The notes beneath the pieces were generated by a model that made no database searches, was not told the DNA's origin, and saw only the letters and a list, made by a program, of their open reading frames with translations. The translations under genes were made by a program, and so were the position numbers. From positions 2,790,001-2,854,000 of the forward strand of contig NZ_CP028035.1 in NCBI RefSeq assembly GCF_005491205.1: a stretch of DNA of 64,000 nt. The letters are read 5' to 3'. The first letter of the stretch is position 1, and every line of letters starts with the position of its first letter. Of this stretch, positions 36,530 through 45,268 are shown one piece after another. This stretch comes from Nissabacter sp. SGAir0207 (GTDB taxonomy: Bacteria > Pseudomonadota > Gammaproteobacteria > Enterobacterales > Enterobacteriaceae).

Positions 36530-38353
36530 TTACCCATCCTTAATCGCTATTTTATTTTTACCTTTCGATTTACGTACATAATTGATATTTATTGATTTAT
36601 TTAACTCAACAACATCAAATACATGGAGCCCACCTCGATTTAACTCTGAATATGCAGCCGGGATATAATAACCAACTAGCACTTTCGTAGTGTCACTTTC
36701 AAGCATAAAATTAATCGAGTCATCTTGGTTCCCACCAAGAACAATTATCTCTCCACTAATTGAATCTCTTCCATAGACAAATGCCACATGTCCTTTCCCG
36801 TTTCGACGCCAAACCATTAGACAACCATAGATTGGTAATGATATTTTTTTGAAATTTTCATCACCAACAAATGAATTAGATCCAGCAAACCCTTTAGATA
36901 TTTTATAAGATGTTTCCTTAAAGCAATAATTAACAAAAGAGGCACACCATGCAGTATTAGTAAGTGTGTATTTGCATTTAGAATTAACCAGTGTATGAAA
37001 ATTATGCCCAATTTTATCTTCTTTAAGACCTCCCCACAGTTTGGCCTCTGCCATTGCTTTCTGCATCCATGGAGCCTCACGCTGTTCATGAGGAAGCAAG
37101 GCTATCGGTTTATCCGATTTTTTAGATCCTACTGATTCTAATACTTTTATATTTGAATTAACCGATTGCACTTTAGACGAAGTGCTACCAACCAGGAGAT
37201 TAGGTTTGGGTGCCTGTTTGTCAGTAGCGGAAACAGGATGGCTGCTTGAATATTCTACATCATTTGAAATCAATATCGGCTGGCCTGGATAGATTTTGTT
37301 TAGATCTGCGATATTGTTCCGACGAGCGAGTTCATCAACAGTTGTGCCATTTTGTGCTGCTATCTTAGCTAGTGTATCACCCGGTGAAACCATATATATA
37401 GAAGGATCATCAGTATTAACACCATAAATTGTCAAGTGCTGACCGGGGAAGATCTTACTCACGTCTTTTATATTATTGTTTTTGGCAATTTCATCAGTAC
37501 TTGTTTTATAACGAGCAGCAATTTTTGCGAGTGAGTCTCCCGACATAACTATGTACTTTATCGGCTTGCGAATGCTCTTCTCACGCTCGGTTTTTGGGTT
37601 GTCAACAAGTGTTTTTGCAGAGAATTGCGAAAAATTTCTCGTAAGCACAATATTTTTCGTTTCATCTCCAGCAATCGCAGAATAAACAACATCCTCTCTT
37701 CCTGCTGAATTAGTATATTTAATGACAATAGTCATTCCTTGCTTCGTGTGGATAATTGTCCTGAGCTTGCCATAACTATCTGTTTTCCACTGGTAGGTAG
37801 TACTTCCTAGTGTCACCTTAAATGGCACATCTGCAACTGGTCGAGAGCCATCAGAAACAGTCACATTTGTCACATAAACCCATTTTTCAGTACCGGGCTT
37901 TAAGCCACCTTCCTTTTTACTGATTGCATTCACAACCTTGTCGAATTCATTATCATTAAGGTCAGATATTTTTTTATCTTTTGCAACTCCACTCTCTGAG
38001 CTTATAAAATTGGCATAAGTTACGGGATCATTTCCTGCGGCTTCAGGTGCATACTGCGACATCATGCTAGATATGGTGTCATCTCGGTATTTTCGCTTCA
38101 ACAATGCACATTTTTCACGCTCCCCAACTTCAATGCTGGAAAAAATCACGAATGTGTTTTTTTTCGGATTATATACGGTCCCGGCACCTATCCGTCCTTT
38201 TTGCTTACTGGCCTCAGGCAATGCCATAATATTCCCGGGATTGTTAAATCGCCAATTCAATGTCCCAGCAGTTTTTAGCAAACGAGTACCATTACTAGCT
38301 TCGTACTCAACCGTTTTAGTTTCAAGATGGTATGTCGCTTTTACAAATCGCAT
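36530..38353 (-). CDS. Type VI effector: LysM / NlpC-P60-type peptidoglycan amidase
   Basis: 607 residues, no signal peptide, as expected for cargo delivered by VgrG/PAAR. Residues ~30-118 carry LNWRFNNPGNIM and later MSQYAPEAAGN, the layout of the phage-type FNNPGN muramidase/transglycosylase-like domain. Residues ~150-240 look like a beta-sandwich linker. Two LysM peptidoglycan-binding repeats lie at 266-310 and 319-363. The C-terminal ~180 residues (APWMQKAMAEAKLWGG) match the TIGR02594/CHAP-like cysteine peptidase group with Cys470 (NTAWCASFVNYCF) and His522 (GKGHVAFVYG), followed by GGNQDDSINF. It probably cuts peptide stems of murein in rival cells. AAGGATGATGT precedes the ATG. Confidence 0.8.
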   Translation of the reverse strand: MRFVKATYHLETKTVEYEASNGTRLLKTAGTLNWRFNNPGNIMALPEASKQKGRIGAGTVYNPKKNTFVIFSSIEVGEREKCALLKRKYRDDTISSMMSQYAPEAAGNDPVTYANFISSESGVAKDKKISDLNDNEFDKVVNAISKKEGGLKPGTEKWVYVTNVTVSDGSRPVADVPFKVTLGSTTYQWKTDSYGKLRTIIHTKQGMTIVIKYTNSAGREDVVYSAIAGDETKNIVLTRNFSQFSAKTLVDNPKTEREKSIRKPIKYIVMSGDSLAKIAARYKTSTDEIAKNNNIKDVSKIFPGQHLTIYGVNTDDPSIYMVSPGDTLAKIAAQNGTTVDELARRNNIADLNKIYPGQPILISNDVEYSSSHPVSATDKQAPKPNLLVGSTSSKVQSVNSNIKVLESVGSKKSDKPIALLPHEQREAPWMQKAMAEAKLWGGLKEDKIGHNFHTLVNSKCKYTLTNTAWCASFVNYCFKETSYKISKGFAGSNSFVGDENFKKISLPIYGCLMVWRRNGKGHVAFVYGRDSISGEIIVLGGNQDDSINFMLESDTTKVLVGYYIPAAYSELNRGGLHVFDVVELNKSININYVRKSKGKNKIAIKDG

Positions 38354-38356
38354 ACA

Positions 38357-38767
38357 TCATCCTTTTTTATTTTTTTTCGCTGGTTCAAAACTGGTGTTTT
38401 TTAGTAAAACTGGAGTCATATGATAACCAGTGACAGCAAGCATAACATTTCCTTCTACAGTGACATGGTGATTAAGTAAATTGCGTTTGATCTTATAATC
38501 ATCACCGCTAATAATGAGTTGCACATTGCTGTTCCAACCCTCTTGCTCAGTATTAGCATCAATCACACACTTTAGCGGACTGCTTAAATGTAGGACCCAG
38601 TAGAGTAATTTTTCATCATGCTTCCTATCTTCCCCCCAGTTGGGCGGACCGTAAAACAACTCTTCTTTCATTACTCCTGAGAGTACAACCTTATCACCCT
38701 CTTTCAGACATGTAGCATATACACCGAAGTTATAAAACAAGATAGCCATACTTAACGTAATTTTCAT
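38357..38767 (-). CDS. Exported DUF4431-like protein, possible immunity factor
   Basis: 136 residues from ATG 38767 (MKITLSMAILFYNFGVYAT, a clean signal peptide); ATGs at 38773 and 38782 are alternatives and no start has a clear ribosome-binding site. The body (WVLHLSSPLKCVID, VQLIISGDDY, VTVEGNVMLAVTGYHMTPVLL) follows the DUF4431 pattern. It lies just before the amidase effector and after fragments of another effector unit. It may be an old immunity protein for a lost toxin, or it may protect against the downstream one. Confidence 0.65.
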   Translation of the reverse strand: MKITLSMAILFYNFGVYATCLKEGDKVVLSGVMKEELFYGPPNWGEDRKHDEKLLYWVLHLSSPLKCVIDANTEQEGWNSNVQLIISGDDYKIKRNLLNHHVTVEGNVMLAVTGYHMTPVLLKNTSFEPAKKNKKG

Positions 38768-38784
38768 AAGCATACTTAACATTA

Positions 38785-39155
38785 TCAACTAACCTTTGTT
38801 AATTTTAAAAAAGTTGCAATCATTGATTCAGTCAATGCTGACTTTCTATCTTCTACAGAATTAACTTCACTCAAATAAATATCGGCATCAGATTCTTCAT
38901 CTCCAAAATCTTCCACACTTTCATCTTCAGTTGATGAAATAGAAAGGTCTTCTTTAACCCATGTTTCTCGCCCAATGACTAAATTTAATGTTTCGCTTTC
39001 CGGAAGTACTATTTTTGGGAAGCGATCTGAACTATCCACCGTACCAGCCGACAGGATTTTCCCTTTACTGTCAGTAATGTTGTAAGGCTGATTTATCATC
39101 CAATCCATACTTTGGCTGACACTATCGGCACCAGGGAAAGCAAAACGTAAACTTT
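38785..39155 (-). pseudogene. C-terminal fragment of a type VI spike or effector protein
   Basis: The open frame runs to 39210, but its first ~18 codons come from the tssM fragment next door. The authentic part reads SLRFAFPGADSVSQSMDWM, QPYNITDSKGKILSAGTVDS and LPESETLNLVIG. The second block resembles the transthyretin-like extension found at the ends of some VgrG proteins and type VI effectors. An acidic Ser/Glu/Asp-rich tail follows. It has no natural start and is likely a relic. Confidence 0.5.
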
Positions 39156-39424
39156 TGCTCCCACGCCATACCGACACGGCAACCACGCATACGGGAGCAG
39201 TCGTCAACAATCCCCTACCAGGCTACCGATAGGGTCAGCGCATGACGTTGTGATTCGGGGATATATTTCTCCGCGTCGGCAGGTGCAGCACCTTTTGTTC
39301 CCTCTGACGTATCAGCAGATTTATTCTCCGGCAGGCTGAACATCAGGCCACGCAGCGGAATGCGCTGCTGAGAACCCGACAGCCACGGCACCAGCTGCTG
39401 AGCCCAGCGGGCGATACCACCGTC
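39156..39424 (-). pseudogene. Duplicated internal fragment of tssM
   Basis: About 269 bp are collinear with bases 32526-32794 inside the intact tssM (shared runs such as CTCCGGCAGGCTGAACATCA). They encode QQRIPLRGLMFSLPE and PESQRHALTLSV, with several substitutions and small indels. It covers only the segment before the third TssM helix. At 39413-39424 the match passes, through the shared string GATACCACCGTC, into a copy of an effector 5' end. Confidence 0.85.
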
Positions 39425-39618
39425 CCGTCGGCGATTGCCCTCACTTTTTCTGGCGTTATGCCTGCATCCGTATGCGATATATGGATACCCCCATGCCAGG
39501 ACTCTGATGCATTAAGAGGATATGCCCGGCGAGAATTGACAGGCATCATCGCTGCCACCCAGTCTGCGTCAGACTGAGTGGCATCTTTATCTCTCAAAAA
39601 TGGAGGACTGATAATCAT
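39412..39618 (-). pseudogene. 5' fragment of an M23-like-module effector gene
   Basis: MIISPPFLRDKDATQSDADW and the following residues up to AIADGTVVS are the first 69 residues of the effector at 41148-43328, nearly base-identical (offset 3710 bp). The frame then runs into the tssM fragment and ends at 39343. The start and ribosome-binding site (AAGGAGTCACAAC) are intact, so a ~91-residue chimera could still be made, but no function is expected. Confidence 0.88.
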
Positions 39619-39665
39619 GTTGTGACTCCTTGTCAGGAAAAACTGAAGTTACTGGAAGTCTTCAC
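39619..39665 (-). repeat. Third vgrG 3'-end scar
   Basis: The string between vgrG end and effector start (GACTCCTTGTCAGGAAAAAC on the plus strand, then TGAAGTTACTG) occurs at 39623, 43333 and 48954. In this copy TTACTG joins directly to GAAGTCTTC, deleting about 36 bp relative to the copy at 43343. After ~50 bases all similarity to vgrG ends. It shows that a third vgrG-effector junction once existed here. Confidence 0.75.
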
Positions 39666-39671
39666 TGGATT

Positions 39672-40274
39672 TTATTTATCACATTCCTCGAAGTATTTCT
39701 CATTCACAGAAAAAGTTTCGAGGTCTTTTATTTTAATTTTGCCCGCAGCTAGCTTTGAACTAATCTCTTTTGAGAAACAAAAAAAACCGCCAGAATAAAA
39801 ATATAATTCTTCAGTTCTATCTGGTGTATCACTTTCCGACTGATATAAAGCCTCGGTTACATACCATTTAATATCCTTACTACCTTTAATTATTTGCATT
39901 CTATCGATGCCGAGGCATGGTTCAGAATCTTCGGCATATCCAGATTTATAATCCCTGTTAGGTATAAGATATTGATTATTAACTTTCAGCACTACGTTAC
40001 ATCGACTATATGGCTCATATTTACCAGGTAGTCCTTCACGGTTAAAAACAAATGGATATGCATTCCCTTTCCCCAACCTCTGGAAAATATAATAAGGAGG
40101 GAAACCAGTATCTGGTGCATCAATTTGATATACCTGTGATAGGCCGTAAGGTTCTCCATCCTTGTATGTATAGCTTTTGACTGCCGATGATACATCCACA
40201 TCATTCGCAAACGCACCCAATGAAAAAAAATTAATAGCACTTACAAAGCCCAATAGTAAAATTGTATTATTCAT
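39672..40274 (-). CDS. Exported candidate immunity protein
   Basis: 200 residues from ATG 40274 (MNNTILLLGFVSAINFFSLGAFAND, a signal peptide cut near residue 23); GAGATGG precedes it. The longer reading from 40313 enters the toxin fragment in front. The body (YKDGEPYGLSQVYQIDA, later DSEPCLGIDRMQIIKG) matches no family I know. It directly follows an orphan GH19-type toxin tail, so it is most likely the immunity partner of that lost toxin. AT-rich. Confidence 0.7.
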   Translation of the reverse strand: MNNTILLLGFVSAINFFSLGAFANDVDVSSAVKSYTYKDGEPYGLSQVYQIDAPDTGFPPYYIFQRLGKGNAYPFVFNREGLPGKYEPYSRCNVVLKVNNQYLIPNRDYKSGYAEDSEPCLGIDRMQIIKGSKDIKWYVTEALYQSESDTPDRTEELYFYSGGFFCFSKEISSKLAAGKIKIKDLETFSVNEKYFEECDK

Positions 40275-40287
40275 AATCAACCATCTC

Positions 40288-40533
40288 TCACTTGCACTGT
40301 TTGGTGTAATCAATAGTTATTTTTACAGTACTACGACCTCTTTGTACTTGAACTGTTTCTTTGGCATTTGTTGTTACGACATCATTTAAATAGTAGAACG
40401 AATACCGTGTATAGGCCTGTCGTTCAAAATATCCATACCCGCCACCATTAACTAGAACTGAACATCTACCAATTGATTCTGAAGTAATTCCATTATCAGG
40501 TACCCTGTTGATATGACCGGTCGTGGATAACAT
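40288..40533 (-). pseudogene. C-terminal remnant of a GH19-like toxin tip
   Basis: 81 codons: HINRVPDNGITSESIGRCSV, then LVNGGGYGYFERQAYTRYSF. These align with the end of the toxin tip at 45269-45985 (MNRVADEDFTADNVGLINRLV, then NGGSNGYYERQAYSKF), so it is the tail of a third chitinase/lysozyme-like toxin. The catalytic part is missing. Upstream (40534-40677) no toxin sequence is recognised. Confidence 0.75.
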
Positions 40534-40677
40534 TCAGGAAAATGCTTTAGGGAATAAAATATATTTCCTCAGAAAAATAACCACAATAAAACTTGAAGCG
40601 CTAAAATTAACAAACTTCAAATCAGATGCCCCAGCAAACTTTTTGCAAGAGAGCATCTAAGAATCAAATTTATGAAG

Positions 40678-41145
40678 TTATAATGTTTTGGTTTTTTTAC
40701 CATATTTTGACAACTGATATACTTCTTCAATTAAATATTTGTTTTTATCCAAAATCAAATGATATTCAAAATAATCCATGTCAGCGCCTGTGTCGCCAAA
40801 TCTAGACGACACTCCTGTTTTAATTATAACCTCCTGATCATATTTTTTAGTGCTGAGTATTTTTTCCCCATCAGCAATATGCAACGAGTATTGACCATAG
40901 ACATCATAACCAATCCTGCTTGTAGACTGAGTGCAATACTTATTAAGTAATTTAATGTATTCATCTTTTGCCTGAAAACCAGTGTCTTCACTTAGATTTT
41001 GCGTAGCTTCTTCATTCCACTGCTCATAGTCACTTATAAAGTTAATGACTATCTGCTGAGGAGTCAATTTTGAATTTGAACTCATTGCAAATGCAGAAAA
41101 GGTCATCGACACAAATAACACGATTAGCAATTTTAAACATTTCAT
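40678..41145 (-). CDS. Exported candidate immunity protein for effector 41148-43328
   Basis: 155 residues with a signal peptide (MKCLKLLIVLFVSMTFSAFAM). AAGGAATAAAT precedes the ATG, which comes two bases after the effector stop codon. The remaining sequence (LTPQQIVINFISDYEQWNEEA, then a mixed alpha/beta region with FEYHLILDKNKYLIEEVYQL) has the look of a small NTF2-like fold. Adjacent, exported and AT-rich: the usual profile of a type VI immunity protein against a cell-wall toxin. Confidence 0.75.
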   Translation of the reverse strand: MKCLKLLIVLFVSMTFSAFAMSSNSKLTPQQIVINFISDYEQWNEEATQNLSEDTGFQAKDEYIKLLNKYCTQSTSRIGYDVYGQYSLHIADGEKILSTKKYDQEVIIKTGVSSRFGDTGADMDYFEYHLILDKNKYLIEEVYQLSKYGKKTKTL

Positions 41146-41147
41146 AT

Positions 41148-43328
41148 TTATTCCTTAATGGCGAAATAATCGGTTTCTTGTTCTGTAGAATCGTTAAGCA
41201 CATACCACGCGTGCTTAAACGCAGGCCACCTGACGTCCTCAAACGCCATTCTCCCTGGATTTATTCTCCTTGTAACCTCTTCTGCATCGTTATGAGTCGC
41301 ACCTTGGTCAGCCCAATAGTTTATACCTAATTTTCCTGAGGCTACAAGTCGCCCATTGCGGCTTATATATTTTTGCTTACTGGACCAGTAATAACCTCCG
41401 GCATCAAATGCAAAAAATGCATCCTCTACAATCAGATCATTATGGGGTTCTGTAGTGAAGTAATTAGAACCTGAACCTTGCCGATATTCACTGTAATGAC
41501 CATAATTAGCCCTTCCAGTTAGGTGAATAGATCCTCGACCTTTAAATCTAGCTCCATCACCAGTCAGTGTATTCCCTAACTTATGACCCTGATCCGTGCC
41601 CGGATCGTAGTGTATAGAAAAATAGTTCGCAGAGCCTAGCTCGACTAAACTATCGAATCGCCCAGTTTCAGCAGCCATCTGACCAAAGAAGTGTGAAATT
41701 CTGATTGGTGTATTAATTCCATATTTATTTAGTATCTTGGGGAGAGCCTCATTTATCGCCGCAGGACGTTTAACATCCCCTGCACTGTTCGTGCCCTCTT
41801 CAGTTAATCGCTTTGTTAGTTCATCGATGGTTAATGGATGTCGACGATCATAAACAGCCACAGGTGATTTTTGATACTTTCTCACCAATTTAATAATATC
41901 GTTCAGACTGAGCCAACTGCAAAGTCTCATGTGAGTAATAAAATCCACAGGGTTGAAATGCCACAATTTTCCGCTACCGAGAGCTCCTGAATCAAAACAC
42001 AGCGCTTCTGCGTGTTGCTTAAATTTGTCATAGTCTTCCTCGCTCATTAGCATACGTACTTTTGATTCCTGCGACCCGGGAACCTGCCATATGGCCGTTT
42101 TTTCCGGCGTACACTGCTCCCAGGGCAGACCGGTCATCAACCATTTATACCTGACATCTATTGTGCTTTTTTCCCACTCGAATGGTAAGCAGCAGATAAG
42201 CCTGTTTTTTTGAGTTTCGTAACTGCCTTCTTCCTGCAACTTTTTGATGATCGCCGAATTACACTGACTGTGTGTATCATTGTCATCATCAACCAACAGC
42301 CATCCTGTCCAGTGGGGGAAATCTGCATCGCTAAACTTTTTAATACTAGGATCGGCTAGATTGACTACCCCCTTTCCCCCTGGGTAATTGACCGTCATCC
42401 ATAATGGCGCATCTGCCGGTACCAGTGTTTCATGGTCTGTATTGATCACCCGCCCAAAGCGAAGTAATTCGAACCCGGCACTCGGGCTTTCCTTATAATT
42501 CCTCATCGCGGTTTTATAAAGGTTATATTCGTAGTCTTCACCGTCTGCATTAACCAGCGGTTCACCCAGCAGATCATACTTCCCGTCAATTTGCGTATTT
42601 TTTTTCCGGGTCACCATCGTACAATTGCCTTGTAACATGGTCATGCTGACATATAGAGGCGCATTACTTGTATAGCGTTCAGAAATACCAGCTGTGGAAG
42701 TGCTGTTATCTGCCGGTGCCTTGTCGTAAAACGTTGTCCCTGCTGGCAGATAAAAATGGATATCACCGTAAACAGCATCAGTGCGACCGTCTTTCGAAAT
42801 ATCCAGCTCCTGCGTGCATCTGCCCGTCAGCTTGCTGATATTGTCGTCATCGCAGAAAACCTGGAAGTGAAATTCATTCTGGCCATCAGTCATTCCGGAG
42901 GAGCCTAGCGGATCTTTACGGTAGATTTTGGCGTCAGCTTTTATCTCTGCCTCCAGAAACTTCAGATGCATATACAGAGAGTAAAAAACAACCTTACCAC
43001 CCTCTCCGGAACCAATCTCTGTCTCATGCTTCAATAATATATAGCCATCATCCGTTCCCCTGACAGGGGCATACTTCAGTGGGAATTGGTCTCTTTTCTC
43101 CGGCGGTGAGGGCTTGCGGAACGATACCACCGTCCCGTCGGCGATTGCCCTCACTTTTTCTGGCGTTATGCCTGCATCCGTATGCGATATATGGATACCC
43201 CCATGCCAGGACTCTGATGCATTGAGAGGATATGCCCGGCGAGAATTGACAGGCATCATCGCTGCCACCCAGTCTGCGTCAGACTGAGTGGCATCTTTAT
43301 CTCTCAAAAATGGAGGACTGATAATCAT
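41148..43328 (-). CDS. Type VI effector: M23-like N-terminal module with GH19/lysozyme-like tip
   Basis: 726 residues, no signal peptide. Residues 1-~200 resemble an M23 (LytM) fold: WHGGIHI (His42, His46), AIADGTVVS, YSLYMHLK (His121), KADAKIYRKDPLG, EFHFQVF (His154). Yet the usual HxxxD is HxxxH and HxH is ExH, so the metal site is altered and may be inactive. Residues ~200-470 are a second region shared with the effector at 46755-48947. From ~525 a GH19 chitinase/lysozyme-like domain follows: RISHFFGQMAAETGRF (likely catalytic Glu554) and FKGRGSIHLTGRANYGHY. It starts 15 bp after a truncated vgrG with AAGGAGTCACAAC, and the immunity gene comes next. It presumably cleaves murein glycan strands in rivals. 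Confidence 0.8.
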   Translation of the reverse strand: MIISPPFLRDKDATQSDADWVAAMMPVNSRRAYPLNASESWHGGIHISHTDAGITPEKVRAIADGTVVSFRKPSPPEKRDQFPLKYAPVRGTDDGYILLKHETEIGSGEGGKVVFYSLYMHLKFLEAEIKADAKIYRKDPLGSSGMTDGQNEFHFQVFCDDDNISKLTGRCTQELDISKDGRTDAVYGDIHFYLPAGTTFYDKAPADNSTSTAGISERYTSNAPLYVSMTMLQGNCTMVTRKKNTQIDGKYDLLGEPLVNADGEDYEYNLYKTAMRNYKESPSAGFELLRFGRVINTDHETLVPADAPLWMTVNYPGGKGVVNLADPSIKKFSDADFPHWTGWLLVDDDNDTHSQCNSAIIKKLQEEGSYETQKNRLICCLPFEWEKSTIDVRYKWLMTGLPWEQCTPEKTAIWQVPGSQESKVRMLMSEEDYDKFKQHAEALCFDSGALGSGKLWHFNPVDFITHMRLCSWLSLNDIIKLVRKYQKSPVAVYDRRHPLTIDELTKRLTEEGTNSAGDVKRPAAINEALPKILNKYGINTPIRISHFFGQMAAETGRFDSLVELGSANYFSIHYDPGTDQGHKLGNTLTGDGARFKGRGSIHLTGRANYGHYSEYRQGSGSNYFTTEPHNDLIVEDAFFAFDAGGYYWSSKQKYISRNGRLVASGKLGINYWADQGATHNDAEEVTRRINPGRMAFEDVRWPAFKHAWYVLNDSTEQETDYFAIKE

Positions 43329-43342
43329 GTTGTGACTCCTTG

Positions 43343-44797
43343 TCAGGAAAAACTGAAGTTACTGAAAGGTTCGGTCGTTTCAGGTGCGACATTCGGGAAG
43401 TCTTTTAGCTCCCTGCCCTTATCTTTTCGCCCGTAGTGCCCGGCTTTAGTCCGGTATTCACCCAGCGTCGCCGACTCAATCGCATTGCCATCCAGGGTGA
43501 TGTAACTGCCGCCACCGTTCAGGGTGAGCTTCTTCTTCGCGATGATTTTGATTTCATCTTCCGTACTGACAATGCTGATTTCCCTGCGCGCCAGCAGTGC
43601 CATCAGATCGTTCTGGGCATGGATCTGCACCGGCCCCTGATTGGCTATCAGTTTGATACCGAGTTTTTTCACAAACACGCTCAGCGCATTACCGACGCCG
43701 ATAAACAGGTTTTTCATCACGCTGACGTCAGCATTGTTGCCAGCCGTGGCGATCAGGTTCTGACCGGCTGACACCTGCAGGTGTTGCCAGCTGGTCAGGG
43801 CTATCCCGTCCGGGGCACTGAGCAGCAGCACCGATTTTTTGAGATCCGTCAGTTGCTGCTCCAGCAGGCTGATTTGCGCCTGCAGATCGGCCGGGTTCGC
43901 GGTTGCCTTCTGCGCGTCGTCTGAGAGGGCTGTCATCTGCTCCCGGGCGTTACCCAGATTGCTGACTGCCGGCTGCATCTCCAGCACCGGGCCCTGCGCC
44001 CTGGCCTGGCCATCCGCACTGATGAATATTCCCTTCTGCGCACGGAGGGCCCCCCAGCTGTCGGTCCTGAGTTCAAAACCTTCGCCGCGCTTCTGCTTCT
44101 CGCTGTCCACGAGATGGCCAAGGTTCAGCTGACTCTTACCGCCGTACTCCGTACTGACCTTGATATGCTCCTGACCCCGGTTATCATCAAGACGAATTTT
44201 GTTGTTGGCCGGGGTGCGCAGCACGTTGCGCCTGTAGTTGCGGATGGTGACATGGTCCGGGTGGGCCGAGTCATGCAGCACACCTGCAATGTAGGGCCGG
44301 TCCGGGTTACCGTTCTCAAAACCAATGGCCACCTCGGTGCCTGCCAGCAGGGGCAGATGCAGGCCGTAGGTGTCCCCGGCGTACGGGCGGGACTGGCGTA
44401 CCCACAGGCTCTCAAAGCCGCTTTTCCAGCTATCACGGTCAAACAGCATATTGACGCGGTAGCGACCATCCCGGTCGATATGGCCGTAGCTGTCATTTCC
44501 CGTGGTGCTGGTCACACGTGCCGGCAGCGTGCCGGCCATCACCGGACGGGCACCGGGCTCCGGGCGAAAACCCATATCGGTGCTGTCCGGGATACCGTCA
44601 AAATGGATACCAAAGTCTTCATCACGCCGGGCATGCGTGTGCATCGCTGTCACGACCACGCCCTGACTGAATACCTCAGCCACTTCATGGCCGCCGGTGA
44701 CGTTCAGAACCTGACCCGGCGCAAGCATCGGGTAGCTGGTGATGGCATGGGTTCGTGTCTGGCCGTTCAGGTAGCGTTCATGACGTATACGGGCGTA
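43343..44797 (-). pseudogene. vgrG lacking its first 299 codons
   Basis: 1455 bp collinear, without net indels, with 48962-50416 of the complete vgrG (constant offset 5619 bp) and nearly identical until ~43650, where the C-terminal part diverges slightly. Homology stops abruptly at GGGCGTA (44791-44797). The first in-frame ATG is internal (44728, MLAPGQVLNV), so the hub domains equivalent to phage gp27 and part of gp5 are missing. The remaining part keeps the OB/needle region and the C-terminal beta-helix (DUF2345-type) that attaches the effector. It may still be translated, but it cannot make a spike alone. Confidence 0.88.
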
Positions 44798-44802
44798 TGC
44801 AG

Positions 44803-45258
44803 TTATTTAAGACTTTTGAGGGGGATAGAGCATGACTTTGGGGTGTTATCGTCATAAATCATATTAATAAGATCATGACCTTCAATCCTTACGTTAACAA
44901 AGTTATCGCCGCATGTAGGCTTTATCTCTTTGAACTTTTTGTCCGCAGGGGAAAAGAGAAATAATCTATAGATTTTATAAGTACCCATTCCCTCATCCAG
45001 ATGCCAAATACTAAAATCTTTATAGCCATCACGATTGTAATCTTCAAATGTAATGTGATTTTTTTTCTCCGATGACACATCAACATTTTCTTGATTAACC
45101 TGCTTGCCGGCTTCTGAAACTGATACTTCCAACGAATCATTGTCTTTCAGCAAAACCTTTGCAGAAATATTTTTTGCACTATTAACATCTAAAATATCAT
45201 TATCACAACCAAATGCAATTTTGGTAAAAACGAACAAAAAGAAAAAAGCATATTTCAT
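44803..45258 (-). CDS. Exported candidate immunity protein with VCBS/EF-hand-like motif
   Basis: 151 residues with a signal peptide (MKYAFFFLFVFTKIAFGCDN). The core FEDYNRDGYKDFSIWHLDEG and YRLFLFSPADKKFKEI is the pattern of the XAC2610-like group. In Xanthomonas such a protein is known to inhibit a GH19-domain lysozyme toxin. Here too the gene directly follows a GH19-like toxin tip (45269-45985), which supports the match. AAGGTATTACT precedes the ATG. Its stop lies a few bases from the vgrG breakpoint. Confidence 0.75.
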   Translation of the reverse strand: MKYAFFFLFVFTKIAFGCDNDILDVNSAKNISAKVLLKDNDSLEVSVSEAGKQVNQENVDVSSEKKNHITFEDYNRDGYKDFSIWHLDEGMGTYKIYRLFLFSPADKKFKEIKPTCGDNFVNVRIEGHDLINMIYDDNTPKSCSIPLKSLK

Positions 45259-45268
45259 AGTAATACCT

